Source: Saccharomycopsis phalli
Lineage: Eukaryota; Ascomycota; Saccharomycetes; Ascoideales; Saccharomycopsidaceae
Assembly: GCA_020342235.1 (NCBI GenBank)
Contig: CP073214.1
Location: forward strand, 1,550,001 to 1,614,000
Length of the DNA: 64,000 bases
Direction of reading: 5' to 3'
In this document: positions 21,083 to 31,801 of the stretch, one piece after another
Numbering within the stretch: position 1 is the first letter of the stretch
Layout: every line of letters starts with the position of its first letter
Program-made: the position numbers and the translations under genes
The notes under the pieces: generated by a model
Database searches by the model: none
What the model saw: only the letters and a program-made list of their open reading frames with translations
What the model was told of the DNA's origin: nothing

Positions 21083-21149
21083 AATGTAAACAGTGCCATG
21101 CATACTTGTGTTTACGTTTTTCCTAATATGGCAATGGGATGTGTAAACA
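21083..21149. promoter_or_regulatory. three forkhead-type boxes upstream of the repeat protein
   Basis: GTAAACA occurs at 21086-21092 and 21143-21149, and its reverse complement TGTTTAC at 21109-21115. All lie within 125 bp of the start codon at 21026. Clustered sites of this kind bind Fkh1/Fkh2 in yeasts; that role here is inferred. Confidence 0.45.
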
Positions 21150-21468
21150 TGACGGAGAACTCCTGAAACTAGCATCTAATGTTGCAACGATTAACGGGTA
21201 ATGCTGAGATAATGGTTTGTTGAGACAATGGTTTGAAAATGGATTGGTTAAGACAACGGATTGGTGATGTAACCACGTTTACTCCATTTACTCCGAGGAT
21301 TAAGACATGATAATGTGACAATATAATCAGGAGCACAAGTGTGTAATTGTTACTTAATTGACTAGAGAATTGACAAGTGTGGCAGATTGTTCCATTACGT
21401 TGATTGGATTTTGGTGACTTGCGACCTGTATGTGGTCACGTGTGTATGTTGAGTTATAGCAATAACTG

Positions 21469-22722
21469 TGTAATATAGTAACTAGGATACGAGTTTGTAA
21501 AATGGTTAAAATATATTTGCTTTTATTCAAAGAAAAGTCTATTTATAGTTGAAAGTGAAATGAATGATTGTTTGCTAGAAAGATCAAAGACCTAGTACAG
21601 CTCTAGAGGTAAATAAATAGCGGCCCTCAACATCAGCATTCCCTACCAGCGATCCTTTGAAGACGTCTCCTCAAGAATCAATCAGAGGGCGGAGCAACTA
21701 ATTCAAGATCAGACTGAACTGGAAACTGCCACACAACAAATGGCCCCGCTGAAACAAAGAAAAATTTCTGTTTTAAAAGAAGCTACAAGGAAAAAAGTAA
21801 CCAAGGAATGGCAAGAACTCATTGACTCCAATGAAATCCGACTACCGACTCACTACACAACGCTACGCCGAGGTCCAATTCAAGTTACTACTGAAAAGTC
21901 AACATTACTACTTTCAGAAGCACTAGTTGGGCCCAAACGAGCACTAAGCAAAATCAGTCAACTCCTTAGAGGCCAAAGCCTAGTCTCACATAAAACTAAG
22001 ACTTTATTCAATGCCGAAGCGAGCCCATCATGCAGCCGATGTGAGGATGCTGCACCATCTATTTTTCACGATTTCACATGCCCGATACTATTGGACTCTC
22101 GAGCCCAAGCACAGATTCCTGAAGGAATTACCAACGCTACTCAAGCTCGCATCCTCTTCTCAGATAAGGCGAAGCTTAAAAATCTTATAGAATTCTACTC
22201 GTCGGTGCTGGACCGGTAGTTTTCCCTTTTTGTTACAGCACGTTAGGAGGGCTACCGAATTAGTACCTTGGGGAGGGGGTGGCTAAAGTTACCTCCAAAG
22301 ATCTAGGCGAAAAACTCATTGCCCCTCCAATGCTCATTACCTTACATATTTACAAGCTCTGGTTGAAAGTTTTTTATCTCTGTTGCAGAGTTTTCTTTCG
22401 ACGACTATATAGCAGCACCGTCCTTAGTCATAGACGGCGAAGTATAAATCTCCCCTGGGAGCCTAGTATAGCTATAGCCTTAAATAAATATTATTAAGTA
22501 TTATTAAGGTAAATAAATATTGAAAATGAACAAGACCTATTGGAATTGGTTTCTATCTTCAGTATAGTAAGTTTAGTGAGAAATGAAGCCCAACGGATAA
22601 GAGGAAGTAGGACAATTGCCAAAAGACGACCACAATTACCAGAAAGATGGAAATTGTAAGCCAAAGAGAATGTAAAGAATTAGCTAATTAGTATTGCTCC
22701 TAAGAAGTGAAACCCTTTTACA
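21469..22722 (+). mobile_element. solo LTR of the TGTAATA family, split by a LINE
   Basis: The left part begins TGTAATATAGTAACTAGGAT at 21469. The right part, from about 22520, continues the LTR body (AAGACCTATTGGA..., matching the copy at 56885-57260) and ends near AACCCTTTTACA at 22722. Between them lies the LINE insertion listed next. No 5-bp target duplication is evident at the outer ends. Confidence 0.75.
21620..22506 (+). mobile_element. 5'-truncated LINE with perfect 13-bp target duplication
   Basis: An 887-bp insert is bounded by AGGTAAATAAATA at 21607-21619 and again at 22507-22519. It opens in the middle of an ORF that runs without a stop from 21620 to 22219 (199 residues). This carries the C-terminal Cys-x2-Cys-x8-His-x4-Cys motif (CSRCEDAAPSIFHDFTC) typical of L1-type LINE ORF2 ends. 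A 3' untranslated part follows (22220-22480), then a TATTATTAAG-type tail. 5' truncation plus a long target duplication is the signature of target-primed reverse transcription. Part of the 3' end recurs at 50563-50826 almost unchanged. L1/Zorro/Ylli-like affiliation is inferred. Confidence 0.88.
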
Positions 22723-22831
22723 ATTTTTAAATTAAATATTATACTATTGTAAATAGTTGTAAATACCTCTGCAAATACCATTGTAAATCGCTCAACTTCC
22801 TGCTCTAAGAAGCCCCCTCAACCTATCCATT

Positions 22832-24904
22832 CTATACCACATTCCACGATGGAAACCACTTCAAATACAGATACTGGTACATGTTCCCGTCTGCTCCCTG
22901 GGTCAATGGCGAGAAGTAGTGGTACACATACACCACCAAAAAGTACAACACCACGTACACAACGGCCCGGGCATATCTGTTCCAGCAATACGCCAACGAC
23001 TCCATGTTGTATGCTGCAATGAAAATCGCAAAATACTCAGCCGGCAAGTAGTGGTGCACGTAGGTGACTCTTGCCATGATGCAAAATGGAAGATAATGCA
23101 ACACCCAGCCCAAAAACGGAACAGCAGCGGCAGTGAGAAAGTAGGAGAAGCTCTTTTCAGAGTAGTTGATCTTCTGTCGCTGCCACTGGCACGCCGAGTC
23201 GATGAACCGGGCGATAATCACAAGGATGTTAACCGAAGAGAACCAGACGATAAACGGGTTGGGGAACAAAAAGTACTTCAATTCCTCGGCACCCCAGCTA
23301 GACATCCGAAGCCCGACGTGGACTAGCGGCCATTGCCACCATTCCGAGGCTAATGAGTCGTACTTGTCCGGATCAGGAACCAAGGCATTGTTGGAAGCAT
23401 GCATGGCAAAGTTGAGGAGAATGAAGTCGCGCCAGAAGCTCGACAGAGGAGGAACGTATTCCGTGTCTGGGTCCATATGGCCGTGCGAGTGATCCTCGAC
23501 GTTCCACCAGGTGCTCTTGTCTCTGGAGTAGTACGAGCTCTTGCACACGACCTCGCCCTGTTTAAAACCCCAGGCAGGGTATGCGGATCCCGTGGTCGCG
23601 AGATAGCAGCCTAGCACCAGGTGCTTGAGCCGGAAGTTGGTCGTCAATGGGTGGACAATGTCGGGGTCCTTAGGGTCGACCTGTTCGACGATTTCCAAGA
23701 TCCAGTCGTCTTTAACGTCGCCTACCGTGTCGTTTCCATATCCACTCACCTCATATGCGTCTCGGGCCACATGGGCAGGAACCTGGTGCGAGTGGAGGTT
23801 GACCAAAAGCTGGCTGTGGTACAATCGGATGGTGTCATGGTTATGGATGGGATCGGTGCTCACGAGTGTTGGTGGAAGACCTGAGGAACGTGCTGGGCCA
23901 AACACCCAGTCGTTGTTCGAGTCCTTGTGGCCGTAGGTGGTGATCTGGTTCTGTCGGGAGCCCTGTGGGTATACCTGGACGTGTGAGTGGAGGAGGTTCG
24001 GAGAAAGACCCTGAGACCGGATGGTGACTTTTGAGCCGTACGCGATGTTGCGGGGCGACGGCTTTATATCGGAGTTGAGCAAATGGGCCTGGAAAAGCGA
24101 CGACATGGACGCGTGGCCGGTTCCTGCTTTGTAAAGAACAAGAAAATGGGCTTTGAACGAGGCAATGTAGATTGCCATGGGAACAATAATAAGACAAAGA
24201 ACCCGGGCCGCCCAGTGGAAAAAGTATGTCCTTGGACTGGTCGACTTGTCGACGTACTTGATGAACAAGTCGAGAATCGTGTATGCGCCTACCATGGAAG
24301 TGACAAAAAGTCCCACCCACTTGACACTACACACACATCCAATCGAGACCCCCGTGAGAATGAGCCAGAGGAACCATTTCCGCGAAAACGCGCGGTTTCG
24401 CTGCTGGTGGAACTTGACCATGCACATGAAACTTGTGGCCGTGAACAACAACAACATCGAGTCAAGGAGAATAAACTTGGATAACACAATAAAGGAGTTT
24501 TCAAACGTCACCAGCAACGCCACAAAGTACACTGTCCATAAAGAAAAACCCAAGCTCTTGGCCGTAAAATACGACACCGGGGCACACATGATTCCAAACA
24601 TGGCATTGAACACTCTCATCGAGGCGAAATTCACATCTTTCGGGTACAAGTGGCCGCTCTCAAACAAAAAGCTGCCATTGAACCCCGCAAGATGTCCAGA
24701 AAGCCCGATAAGTAGCTTTCCAAGCGGCGGATGGACGTCAAAATAAAACTCATGCAACAAATAGTATGCCCCAAACTTGCCAAAATGGGCCTCGTCCCAA
24801 ATAACCCGATCAGCCTCGGCAATTTGGTTGAGCCGCACGTATGCAGAAAGCAACGTAATCAAGATCGGACCGTAGTACCGTTCCAACTGGCAGAGTCTAG
24901 ACAT
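22832..24904 (-). CDS. Dolichyl-phosphate-mannose-protein mannosyltransferase, PMT2 family
   Basis: 690 residues from the ATG at 24904. The frame continues to an ATG at 24973, giving 713 residues. PMTs transfer mannose from dolichyl-phosphate mannose to Ser/Thr of secretory proteins in the ER. The catalytic loop-1 signature is VIWDEAHFGKFGAYY with the FYFDVHPPLGKLL block; this spelling is typical of the Pmt2/Pmt3/Pmt6 class rather than Pmt1 or Pmt4. About seven N-terminal membrane spans precede a lumenal loop with MIR-type repeats (SSLFQAHLLNSDIKPSPRN..., SQLLVNLHSHQVP...). Four C-terminal spans follow, with the conserved RVTYVHHYLPAEYF. I prefer 24904 because a CACGTG box lies 39 bp upstream of it, inside the longer frame. 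Confidence 0.9.
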   Translation of the reverse strand: MSRLCQLERYYGPILITLLSAYVRLNQIAEADRVIWDEAHFGKFGAYYLLHEFYFDVHPPLGKLLIGLSGHLAGFNGSFLFESGHLYPKDVNFASMRVFNAMFGIMCAPVSYFTAKSLGFSLWTVYFVALLVTFENSFIVLSKFILLDSMLLLFTATSFMCMVKFHQQRNRAFSRKWFLWLILTGVSIGCVCSVKWVGLFVTSMVGAYTILDLFIKYVDKSTSPRTYFFHWAARVLCLIIVPMAIYIASFKAHFLVLYKAGTGHASMSSLFQAHLLNSDIKPSPRNIAYGSKVTIRSQGLSPNLLHSHVQVYPQGSRQNQITTYGHKDSNNDWVFGPARSSGLPPTLVSTDPIHNHDTIRLYHSQLLVNLHSHQVPAHVARDAYEVSGYGNDTVGDVKDDWILEIVEQVDPKDPDIVHPLTTNFRLKHLVLGCYLATTGSAYPAWGFKQGEVVCKSSYYSRDKSTWWNVEDHSHGHMDPDTEYVPPLSSFWRDFILLNFAMHASNNALVPDPDKYDSLASEWWQWPLVHVGLRMSSWGAEELKYFLFPNPFIVWFSSVNILVIIARFIDSACQWQRQKINYSEKSFSYFLTAAAVPFLGWVLHYLPFCIMARVTYVHHYLPAEYFAIFIAAYNMESLAYCWNRYARAVVYVVLYFLVVYVYHYFSPLTQGADGNMYQYLYLKWFPSWNVV

Positions 24905-24973
24905 GGTTGGTTCAACAACTGAGGAGTGTTCTTTGTATACGATCACGTGATGTGCAGTGGGCACGTTTCGCAT

Positions 24974-26471
24974 AGGCTGAGGTATGATAAATTGAATGTT
25001 TAAGCTGTAGTGGGATTTTAAAGAAATGTTTATATAAGCTTTGTTGGAGTTGGAAGTGGGACCCTGCCGTTGTCTGTGAACAGCGCTGCCAATTGGTTCA
25101 TGGAGATCTTTGGAACTTTTGGTCCGATTTTAACGTTCATGTATAGTCCACGGAATAAAGAGATTGTACCAACACGTATCCTGGTTGGTATATTACAGTT
25201 GTATTGAAAAGAGATTTCTCTTTGTAGCCCCATTCCCTTTTTAGAGAGAGAACGACTCTCCTCTTTCCAAGTCATGAGTTTCTCATTACAATCACAACTC
25301 TCCAACATTCGGCCATAGCCCCTTGTGATGCTACAAAACTCTTGTTGACCATTTGTTTCCAAATCAAATGATGCAGTATATAGAGTATATCGTGAGATCA
25401 CTGGATTTTTATTAGCACTTTAGTAGTGGACATTGTGCCTGGTCCTTTGCCCCACATTATTGTCCAGCACCTTGTTTCGCTCTCCATTGGGTTGTACGGT
25501 AGATCAAGTATAACCTGACTTAAACCTAGGTAATAAACAAGTCTCCTTGTCATTACAACAGCAATGGATATCAACTGCTGAACGATATACTTGTGCCTTG
25601 GCTCGTATGCAAGGAACTGAAAAGAGAAGAAACTATACAATTCGCCTGCTTGATTCTCTTTTTTGATTGAAAAACTAATGAAATTTCTTTTCTTGTCAAC
25701 TGAAATGACGTGAAAACCTTTTTTTTAGCTCAAAGTCAAATTTTCAAATGGTATCGTCAATCTTGACACCTGCATAAATGACACAACATTACTAATTAAT
25801 ACCATTGTTTTCTTGTGGCACTTTGAAAGGGGTGTTGTTGAAAGTCTAATGTGGATTCCCACTGTAGAACATGTTTCCTGCTTTTAGTGTAGGATGTAAT
25901 TGAGTAGAATGGATAGGCTGTGATTGAGTAGAATCCGTAGATAAGCTGTGATTGGATTGAATTCATAAATAGACTGTATTGGATTGAATTCAAGGTTCCC
26001 ACTTTAATTTCCCCAGCTGCCAAGTCAATCCTAATATGGTCCACTGGGTAGGACAATTGGCTTATAATGACACTCTTGATATTTGCAAGGTCATTTTCTA
26101 GACACTTGACAGCAACTCTTTGATGTTATACCGAGTTATTGATGTATTCCAAATAACGTTTTAAAGTAACAATGTGGATACAGGACTTTTGATTTAGCCA
26201 TTGCAGCACATTGTACTTATTAAATGTCCTGTGTGATATAAATCAGTATTGCCCAATCCAGCCAGCGACTCTTGGACACAATGTCTTTTGCAAAATGCAA
26301 AAACCAACAGTGTAAAACTGATTTCAATAAAGTATGCCTAGATGAAGTATGACTCGATGAAATGCCTAGATGAAATGCCTAGATGAAGTATGCCTAGACG
26401 CAAGTGTCAAATGATTGTCGGTGATGGCGTGGTTTCTGCAAAAAGACCATTTAGCCCAACAAATTGCCCAC
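24974..26471. other. intergenic region with diverged LTR pieces
   Basis: Apart from the minus-strand LTR remnants listed separately, I see only short ORFs and ATTGAATTCATAAATAG-type short repeats at about 25900-25990. Imperfect ATGCCTAGATGAAGT repeats lie at about 26333-26400. Confidence 0.55.
25060..25400 (-). mobile_element. diverged LTR remnants of the TGTAATA family
   Basis: Read on the minus strand, a good match to the family start (TGTAATATACCAACCAGGAT) begins at 25197 and runs toward lower coordinates. Upstream of it, at 25225-25260, is the family's internal stretch around GGGAATGG. This suggests two tandem, heavily diverged LTRs. Boundaries are uncertain. Confidence 0.45.
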
Positions 26472-26802
26472 TCACAGTGCCCTAAGCTCGATTATACCCC
26501 CAAATTCCCCGTCAACGAGTTCCAAAGTGCCTGGGATGGAACAAGGACTGTGTAATAAAAAGTTAATGTGCATGGTGCATTTACCAGGGCCTGGAGGAAT
26601 TCTCGGCGGATTTGCAACTTGACAAGCATTGCGATATTCAGCAAAGGCCCCATTGTAATCTGTGGAATACAGGTGATAATTCCCGGTATTGGGACTGAAC
26701 AACCCGATAGTATACCACATGGGTGATGGACACGGGAGATCGGCGACAGTATATCCAAGACATTTTCTGCAATGGATCACCCGGGTGTCAAACTAGACAA
26801 AA
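26472..26802 (-). CDS. possible last exon of a small split gene, unrecognised
   Basis: An open frame on the minus strand from a potential acceptor (CTAG, ending about 26795) to the TGA at 26472. It encodes FDTRVIHCRKCLGYTVADLP and then a Cys/Pro/Tyr-rich tail ending GGIIELRAL. There is no good ATG. A second protein-like stretch, MPIHQCILFDSCTIPLANYP, begins at 26877 just upstream in another frame, so a spliced gene is conceivable. I recognise no family, and no clear donor was found. Confidence 0.25.
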
Positions 26803-27090
26803 AAACGGGTCAATACGAGGGTAATTTGCCAGCGGGATTGTGCAAGAGTCAAACAAAATGCACTGGTGAATCGGCATATTGTGGATTCTGACCACACTAG
26901 TTAACATACATTTGATGCTCATGAGTTGCTTTTTGGACTCGTGCTGCATCATCATGCACCTTCATTTCTGTCATGTTCTCAAAAAAAAAAACTTTTCTTT
27001 CGGCAATCAATCCTTTATAAACCCACGGCTCCTCGCTGCTAGACAAATATTTGGCGGTAAACTTTCAACAGTTACCTCCTTAATACACAC

Positions 27091-28782
27091 ATGTCCCCCA
27101 TCCCAATCCCTGATAAAAAGCGCCGCCACAGTAACGAATTGGCCACCAGTCTAGTGCACGGCGGCTCCAAAGGCAGTTTGGTGGTACCACTGCCGCTTGC
27201 GAACGATTTCGATCTCCAGGATGACCTGGAGTCGCAGCAGGACTCGGAGCGCGACTCGTTGATCTACAAGGACAATTTCATTGACCGGACTACTGGCGCC
27301 GAACAGTACTTTGAGTATCCCGATGAGCCAGCGGTTGCGCCACAAATAGACTACGGGACTCTCCCTGAGACCCATGAAAACGCCAAGGACTTCACCACGG
27401 ACACCATTGAAATCGACACGTTGGTCCGCTCGGCGTTCCCGATGGTGATCACGTTTCTCCTCCAGAACTCGCTTTCGGTGGCGCTGATCTTCTCCGTCGG
27501 CCATCTTGGGAAAAAAGAGTTGGCCGCAGTCAGTCTTGCTTCCATGACCACAAACATCACTGGTTTTGCCGTCATCCAGGGCCTTTCCACGTGTTTGGAC
27601 ACCCTCTGCTGCCAGGCATATGGCGCGAGAAAGTACCACTTGGTCGGAGTATACTTCCAGCGGTGCGTGGCGCTCATCTTTACAATTTTCATCCCCGTGT
27701 GTCTTTTCTGGTGGGTTTTCGCGGGACCTACGCTTATTTATATTCTTCCAAAGGAGGAGCTTGCCGACACCGACCTCGTGCCGCTTGCAGTTCAGTACCT
27801 AAAAGTCGTGTCTGTGGGCATACCGGGCTACATCCTCTTTGAGACGGGTAAACGGTTCTTGCAAGCGCAGGGTATCTTCCATGCCAGCACCTACATACTT
27901 CTTGTGTGCGCGCCCTTGAATGCGTTGCTCAACTACTTGCTTGTGTGGAACGCAACCATCGGCATCGGTTACCTTGGTGCGCCGCTTAGTATTGCCATTG
28001 TGGACTGGTGCATGGCCATTGGGCTTTTCCTCTACACAATCACCACCCGGCACCCTGTGCTCAAGTGCTGGGGCGGACTCAATGTCAGGCTCGCGTTCCG
28101 CCATTGGAGTCGGATGCTCCACCTAGCCCTCAACGGGTTGGTCATGGTTCTTGCCGAGTTCTTTGCATTTGAGGTGTTGACAATCTACTCGTCGTACCTC
28201 GGCATTGTGGCGCTTGATGCAAACTCGGTTGTCAGTTCGATTAGTGCGTTGACGTACCAGATTCCATTTTCGGTGGCAATTGCCGGATCGACCCGTCTTG
28301 CTTACTATGTCGGTGCTGGTCTTCGGCAATGCGCCAGCACATGTGCGCGCGTCACCCTCACCATTGGCTGCGGAGTCGCGTTTTTCAACTGTCTCTTGGT
28401 GTTTTTCTTCAAGTTGCCAATTGCTCGGCTCTTCACGTCGGACGATGACGTCATTTCCCGCATTGTCGGGCTCATGAACTTGATCTCTGTGCTCCAAATT
28501 TTCGACGCGCTCAATGCCGTCACTGCGGGAATATTGAGAGGACAGGGCATGCAGCACGTGGGTTCGGTAACGGGATTATTTGCATACTACGTCATTGGGC
28601 TTCCCTTGGCGTACCTCTTGACGTTTAAGCTCGGATACGGTCTCCAGGGCCTTTGGTACGGGCAGGGCGTCGGCTTAATGTGCATCTCGGTGGTGCAGGT
28701 CATTTACAGTTTGGGATGCGCCAATTGGGACGAAATCATTTCCCAGGCTAGAAAAAGAACCGACCGTGAAAGAAACTTATGA
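27091..28782 (+). CDS. MATE-family multidrug/toxin efflux transporter (Erc1-like)
   Basis: 563 residues. MATE proteins exchange cations for organic substrates; the fungal Erc1 group confers ethionine resistance and raises S-adenosylmethionine content. An N-terminal cytosolic tail of about 110 residues, rich in Asp/Glu, precedes twelve predicted membrane spans in two halves. The first-half block runs AFPMVITFLLQNSLSVALIF, then VGHLGKKELAAVSLASM and the LDTLCCQAYGA signature. The second half has QIPFSVAIAGSTRLAYYVGAG and GILRGQG. The ATG at 27091 follows a TATAAA-bearing promoter (about 27013). The C-terminal tail is short and basic. No break seen. Confidence 0.92.
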   Translation: MSPIPIPDKKRRHSNELATSLVHGGSKGSLVVPLPLANDFDLQDDLESQQDSERDSLIYKDNFIDRTTGAEQYFEYPDEPAVAPQIDYGTLPETHENAKDFTTDTIEIDTLVRSAFPMVITFLLQNSLSVALIFSVGHLGKKELAAVSLASMTTNITGFAVIQGLSTCLDTLCCQAYGARKYHLVGVYFQRCVALIFTIFIPVCLFWWVFAGPTLIYILPKEELADTDLVPLAVQYLKVVSVGIPGYILFETGKRFLQAQGIFHASTYILLVCAPLNALLNYLLVWNATIGIGYLGAPLSIAIVDWCMAIGLFLYTITTRHPVLKCWGGLNVRLAFRHWSRMLHLALNGLVMVLAEFFAFEVLTIYSSYLGIVALDANSVVSSISALTYQIPFSVAIAGSTRLAYYVGAGLRQCASTCARVTLTIGCGVAFFNCLLVFFFKLPIARLFTSDDDVISRIVGLMNLISVLQIFDALNAVTAGILRGQGMQHVGSVTGLFAYYVIGLPLAYLLTFKLGYGLQGLWYGQGVGLMCISVVQVIYSLGCANWDEIISQARKRTDRERNL

Positions 28783-28962
28783 GATTATGATGTCACGTGA
28801 ATGCGTGGTAAACTTTATACAAATGCATGTTATGGATCACTGTATATCATAAATTATATTTAGCCAATCATATAGCCAATCATTTAGTCAACCTATAATT
28901 ACACATCATGATACACCAGCATCCATGTAGCTTCTAAAAATTGTCGCATCCGCCAAAAATAA

Positions 28963-29070
28963 GGGCGGAGCAGGGAATTGAACCCTGGGCCTCTCACATG
29001 TTTGTGTTTGTACCTGAGTTCATCAGGTTCGCTACCCAAAGCGAGAATCATACCACTAGACCACGCCGCC
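28963..29070 (-). tRNA. tRNA-Pro(UGG) with a 36-nt intron
   Basis: On the minus strand a cloverleaf starts GGCGGCGTGGTCTAGTGGTA at 29070 and ends at 28963. The anticodon TGG lies at 29038-29036 in the loop TTTGGG(T), on a CTCGC/GTGAG stem. A 36-nt intron (29034-28999) lies at the canonical site one base 3' of the anticodon, as in yeast tRNA-Pro(UGG). The T arm is GGTTCAATTCC-like. One acceptor pair (C6-U67) is mismatched. A T5 terminator follows at 28959-28955. Confidence 0.93.
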
Positions 29071-29996
29071 ATCACGGGTTTCAATTTTTTTTCTGGGATA
29101 TCTACGGTGCGTATTTTGAATTTTTCCACAAAGTTCAAGGATTACAACCACCTGAGGTAGTAACTGACGTACATACTACGTATGTGACGAATAATCAAGG
29201 CCGTTTCAGAAAGGAATCATAGCAAATATGCGGGATGAGGAGGAGAACAATAGGAACAATAAGCAATCACCAGTTAGTATTTAAAGGACAGGAGGTCCAC
29301 TAAATCAGGGAGCAAATTTTTATATATTATTATACATATATTACGGCTGTAATTCGTGCATTGTGACCGACACAACACTGTTACCCACTGATACTTTTGC
29401 CAACAACCCACCAACAACCCACCAACAACCCACCAACAACCTAAAGTGGCCCCGTAAATTCGAGGTCCGTCAAAATGTACTTATCCTATCAGAGTTCTTG
29501 GTCTCGTAACCATGATTGATGATGTGGTTGCAACCAGATGGAGCAGTATTACCCTTCCTATAATGCCTTATAAGAGGGATTTACTGCCTCCAAAATATTT
29601 AGTTCAGAATTTTATATACAGAATGTATATTACAGTATCGATTGGAACAATGTATAATTGTTATAGTAGCTACTGATAGTTCTGTGCTCCGAACCTACAA
29701 TATTATTTATTTAATATTGTGGGCCGTATTTACGTATTAAGTTTTTCCTTATGATTGATTACAGTCCAAGGTTTTTTGTTAGTACATCATGTTTTGCAAT
29801 ATAGCCAATTTATTTTCGCTTCATCAGTAGCTAATTCCACACATGTATCATCTTTCCTGATGTATTTATTTTATCAAACAGCACTTCTGCTTATTTTTTA
29901 TTTCTAATGTCTATTTTTTATCTATAAAAAGTCCTTTTTATCCATTAAAAGTCCTTGTTTTCTTGTCAAAAGTACTTGTACTACACTGTTTCCAGA
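29071..29996. other. intergenic region, tRNA to LTR
   Basis: No gene is supported. A short tandem array of CCAACAACCCA (about four copies) lies at 29398-29442. The rest is AT-rich DNA with only short ORFs. Confidence 0.55.
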
Positions 29997-30289
29997 TGTA
30001 ATATAGCAACTAGGATACATGTTGTAAAATGCATAATACCGTTTAGCCATCTAATCCAACTATTCTTGATAATGAATTAACCTCTAATAGATACGAGAGT
30101 ATATCCATTGATGTAGCCTTAACTTCCCATATGGCTGTGCAAGAAACGAAGCATAATGGATAAAAAGAAAAGCACAATGGCCAAAAGACAAGCACACTTT
30201 CCAAAAGACGAGTACAATTACCGGAAAGATACGGAAAATACAAGACAAGGAATAGTCTAGCCAAGATGAAGTAAACCTTTTTTATTACA
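29997..30289 (+). mobile_element. solo LTR of the TGTAATA family
   Basis: Starts TGTAATATAGCAACTAGGAT at 29997 and ends TTTTTTATTACA at 30289, about 293 bp. It includes the family's internal series of CCAAAAGAC...CAATT repeats, shared with the copies near 22600 and 57090. The 5-bp flanks do not match, so it is old or recombined. Confidence 0.7.
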
Positions 30290-30700
30290 ACTATATCCAT
30301 CACTTTCCTAACCATAACAAATTTGCCAATATTAATAGCTCTGAAACAGACTTTTGAAGCAGGCTCCATCAACTAGAAAGTCTCCATGAAAACATTGGTT
30401 ACATTTATTGTTGTAATTTGTTACACAATGGCATTGTATATCCAACATTTCCCCATTGAACCAGATAATATAGTCACCCGTATCATTTCTACTGAATAAA
30501 TACCAAGCCGGCTACTCACGAGCTCATAGCATAGAAACGCTGATATTAAATCCTGGAGAACTTTACGACGTCCGCTTCTCAAAGTGATAATTCAAAAGTT
30601 ACTGGTAATTCACCAACTCCAATGAGCGTGTCCACGCTCTCAATGAATTAACAGAGTCTCCAGATCGTTCAGATAGGCTTACAAAAAAAGATTCAGCCTC

Positions 30701-31801
30701 TTAATCAAGTTTAACATAAAACAATCCCGTGGGTCCAACGACCATAGGAGTACATTTCCCCTTATAGATGATGTGGGGATTTCTGTGCAGTATATGGATA
30801 ACAATCCCTTCACAGTTAATAACGTCGTTGTGTGCAAGAATCGAAATATCATTTCCCGCAACTTCTTTATCTATGTAGTATCCCTTGACTGTTATGTGCA
30901 GGTCTCCCAATGGTATTCTAATATCACCAGGGCCAATTGCATGTAGCACCTCGTTCAGTAGTGGTAAGATCTCGATGATATCGTCCTGAAGGTTTGTGAA
31001 TAAGTCTCTGTTAGTACTTATTGTTACTGGTGCCGCACTACCATACATCATCATAGGTGGGCTCACATTTTCCGAATCTAGCACATCGCCATCACTCTTA
31101 CAGAGTCTCTTGTCATTTTTCTTAGTTACAAGGTCTCCTTTGTTCTTGTCCTTTCCCGCATTGCAATCCTTGGTGGTATGAAAGCCTCGTTTTCCACATT
31201 CTTTGCAAATATTTTGTTTACTTTCGCTCTTTAGCTTTTTCTTTTCTGGGAACTTTCCATTAGTTTTCTTGTTCGCGGATTTGAACGTTTTTCCGACGAA
31301 GAATGTTGAAATAAGATAGGTTTTGGTACTTTCTGGAACAGAATCCTTTACAGTACATGTTGAAACAGAATCTTTTCTAGTGCTTGTTGAAACAGGATCC
31401 TTTCCATTACTTGTTGGAACAGCATCATTTCTCGTACTTGTTGAAACAAGATCCTTTCCATTACTTGTTAAAACATCGTCCTTTTCACCATTCAACATCT
31501 CATAAACATTCCGTACCTTCTCAAAAATGTCGCCCTCGGTATTACAAAACACACGATATTCTTGGGTGCCTTTTGTCCATTGGTTAGCGTCACAGATGCG
31601 TTGTTCAATGATCTCGTCCTCGACCTGAGATAACGCAAAATACGTCTTCAAGTTCAACGCAACAGATTGAAACGGCGCGTAGCAATTAATCACCAACATC
31701 CTGTCGTCTGCACGTTTCACTTTATCCCAAAAACCTCCCTCGAGCCATCTGGCATATATATCCAAGTTGGTTTTGGATTTTCCCATTATTGCTTTTGACA
31801 T
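30701..31801 (-). mobile_element. copia-type retrotransposon fossil: gag-like ORF
   Basis: A single ORF of 366 codons looks whole. It resembles Ty1/copia gag: an N-terminal helical part (residues 1-110), a Ser/Thr/Lys-rich repeat linker (about 110-160), and a C-x2-C-x4-H-x4-C zinc knuckle (CKECGKRGFHTTKDC). A short segment resembling the start of the protease region follows. Integrase and reverse transcriptase are absent. A same-family LTR on the same strand lies upstream at 32119-32300. No matching LTR is seen immediately downstream. A CACGTG box sits 39 bp upstream of its ATG, as for several host genes. It could be a fossil or a gag reused by the host. Confidence 0.7.

Noticed and set aside
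22279-22497. 72-codon ORF conserved in two LINE copies (also 50575-50793, minus strand)
   Set aside because: It lies after the ORF2 stop in the 3' untranslated part, and the older LINE copies do not preserve it. Conservation reflects recent copying.
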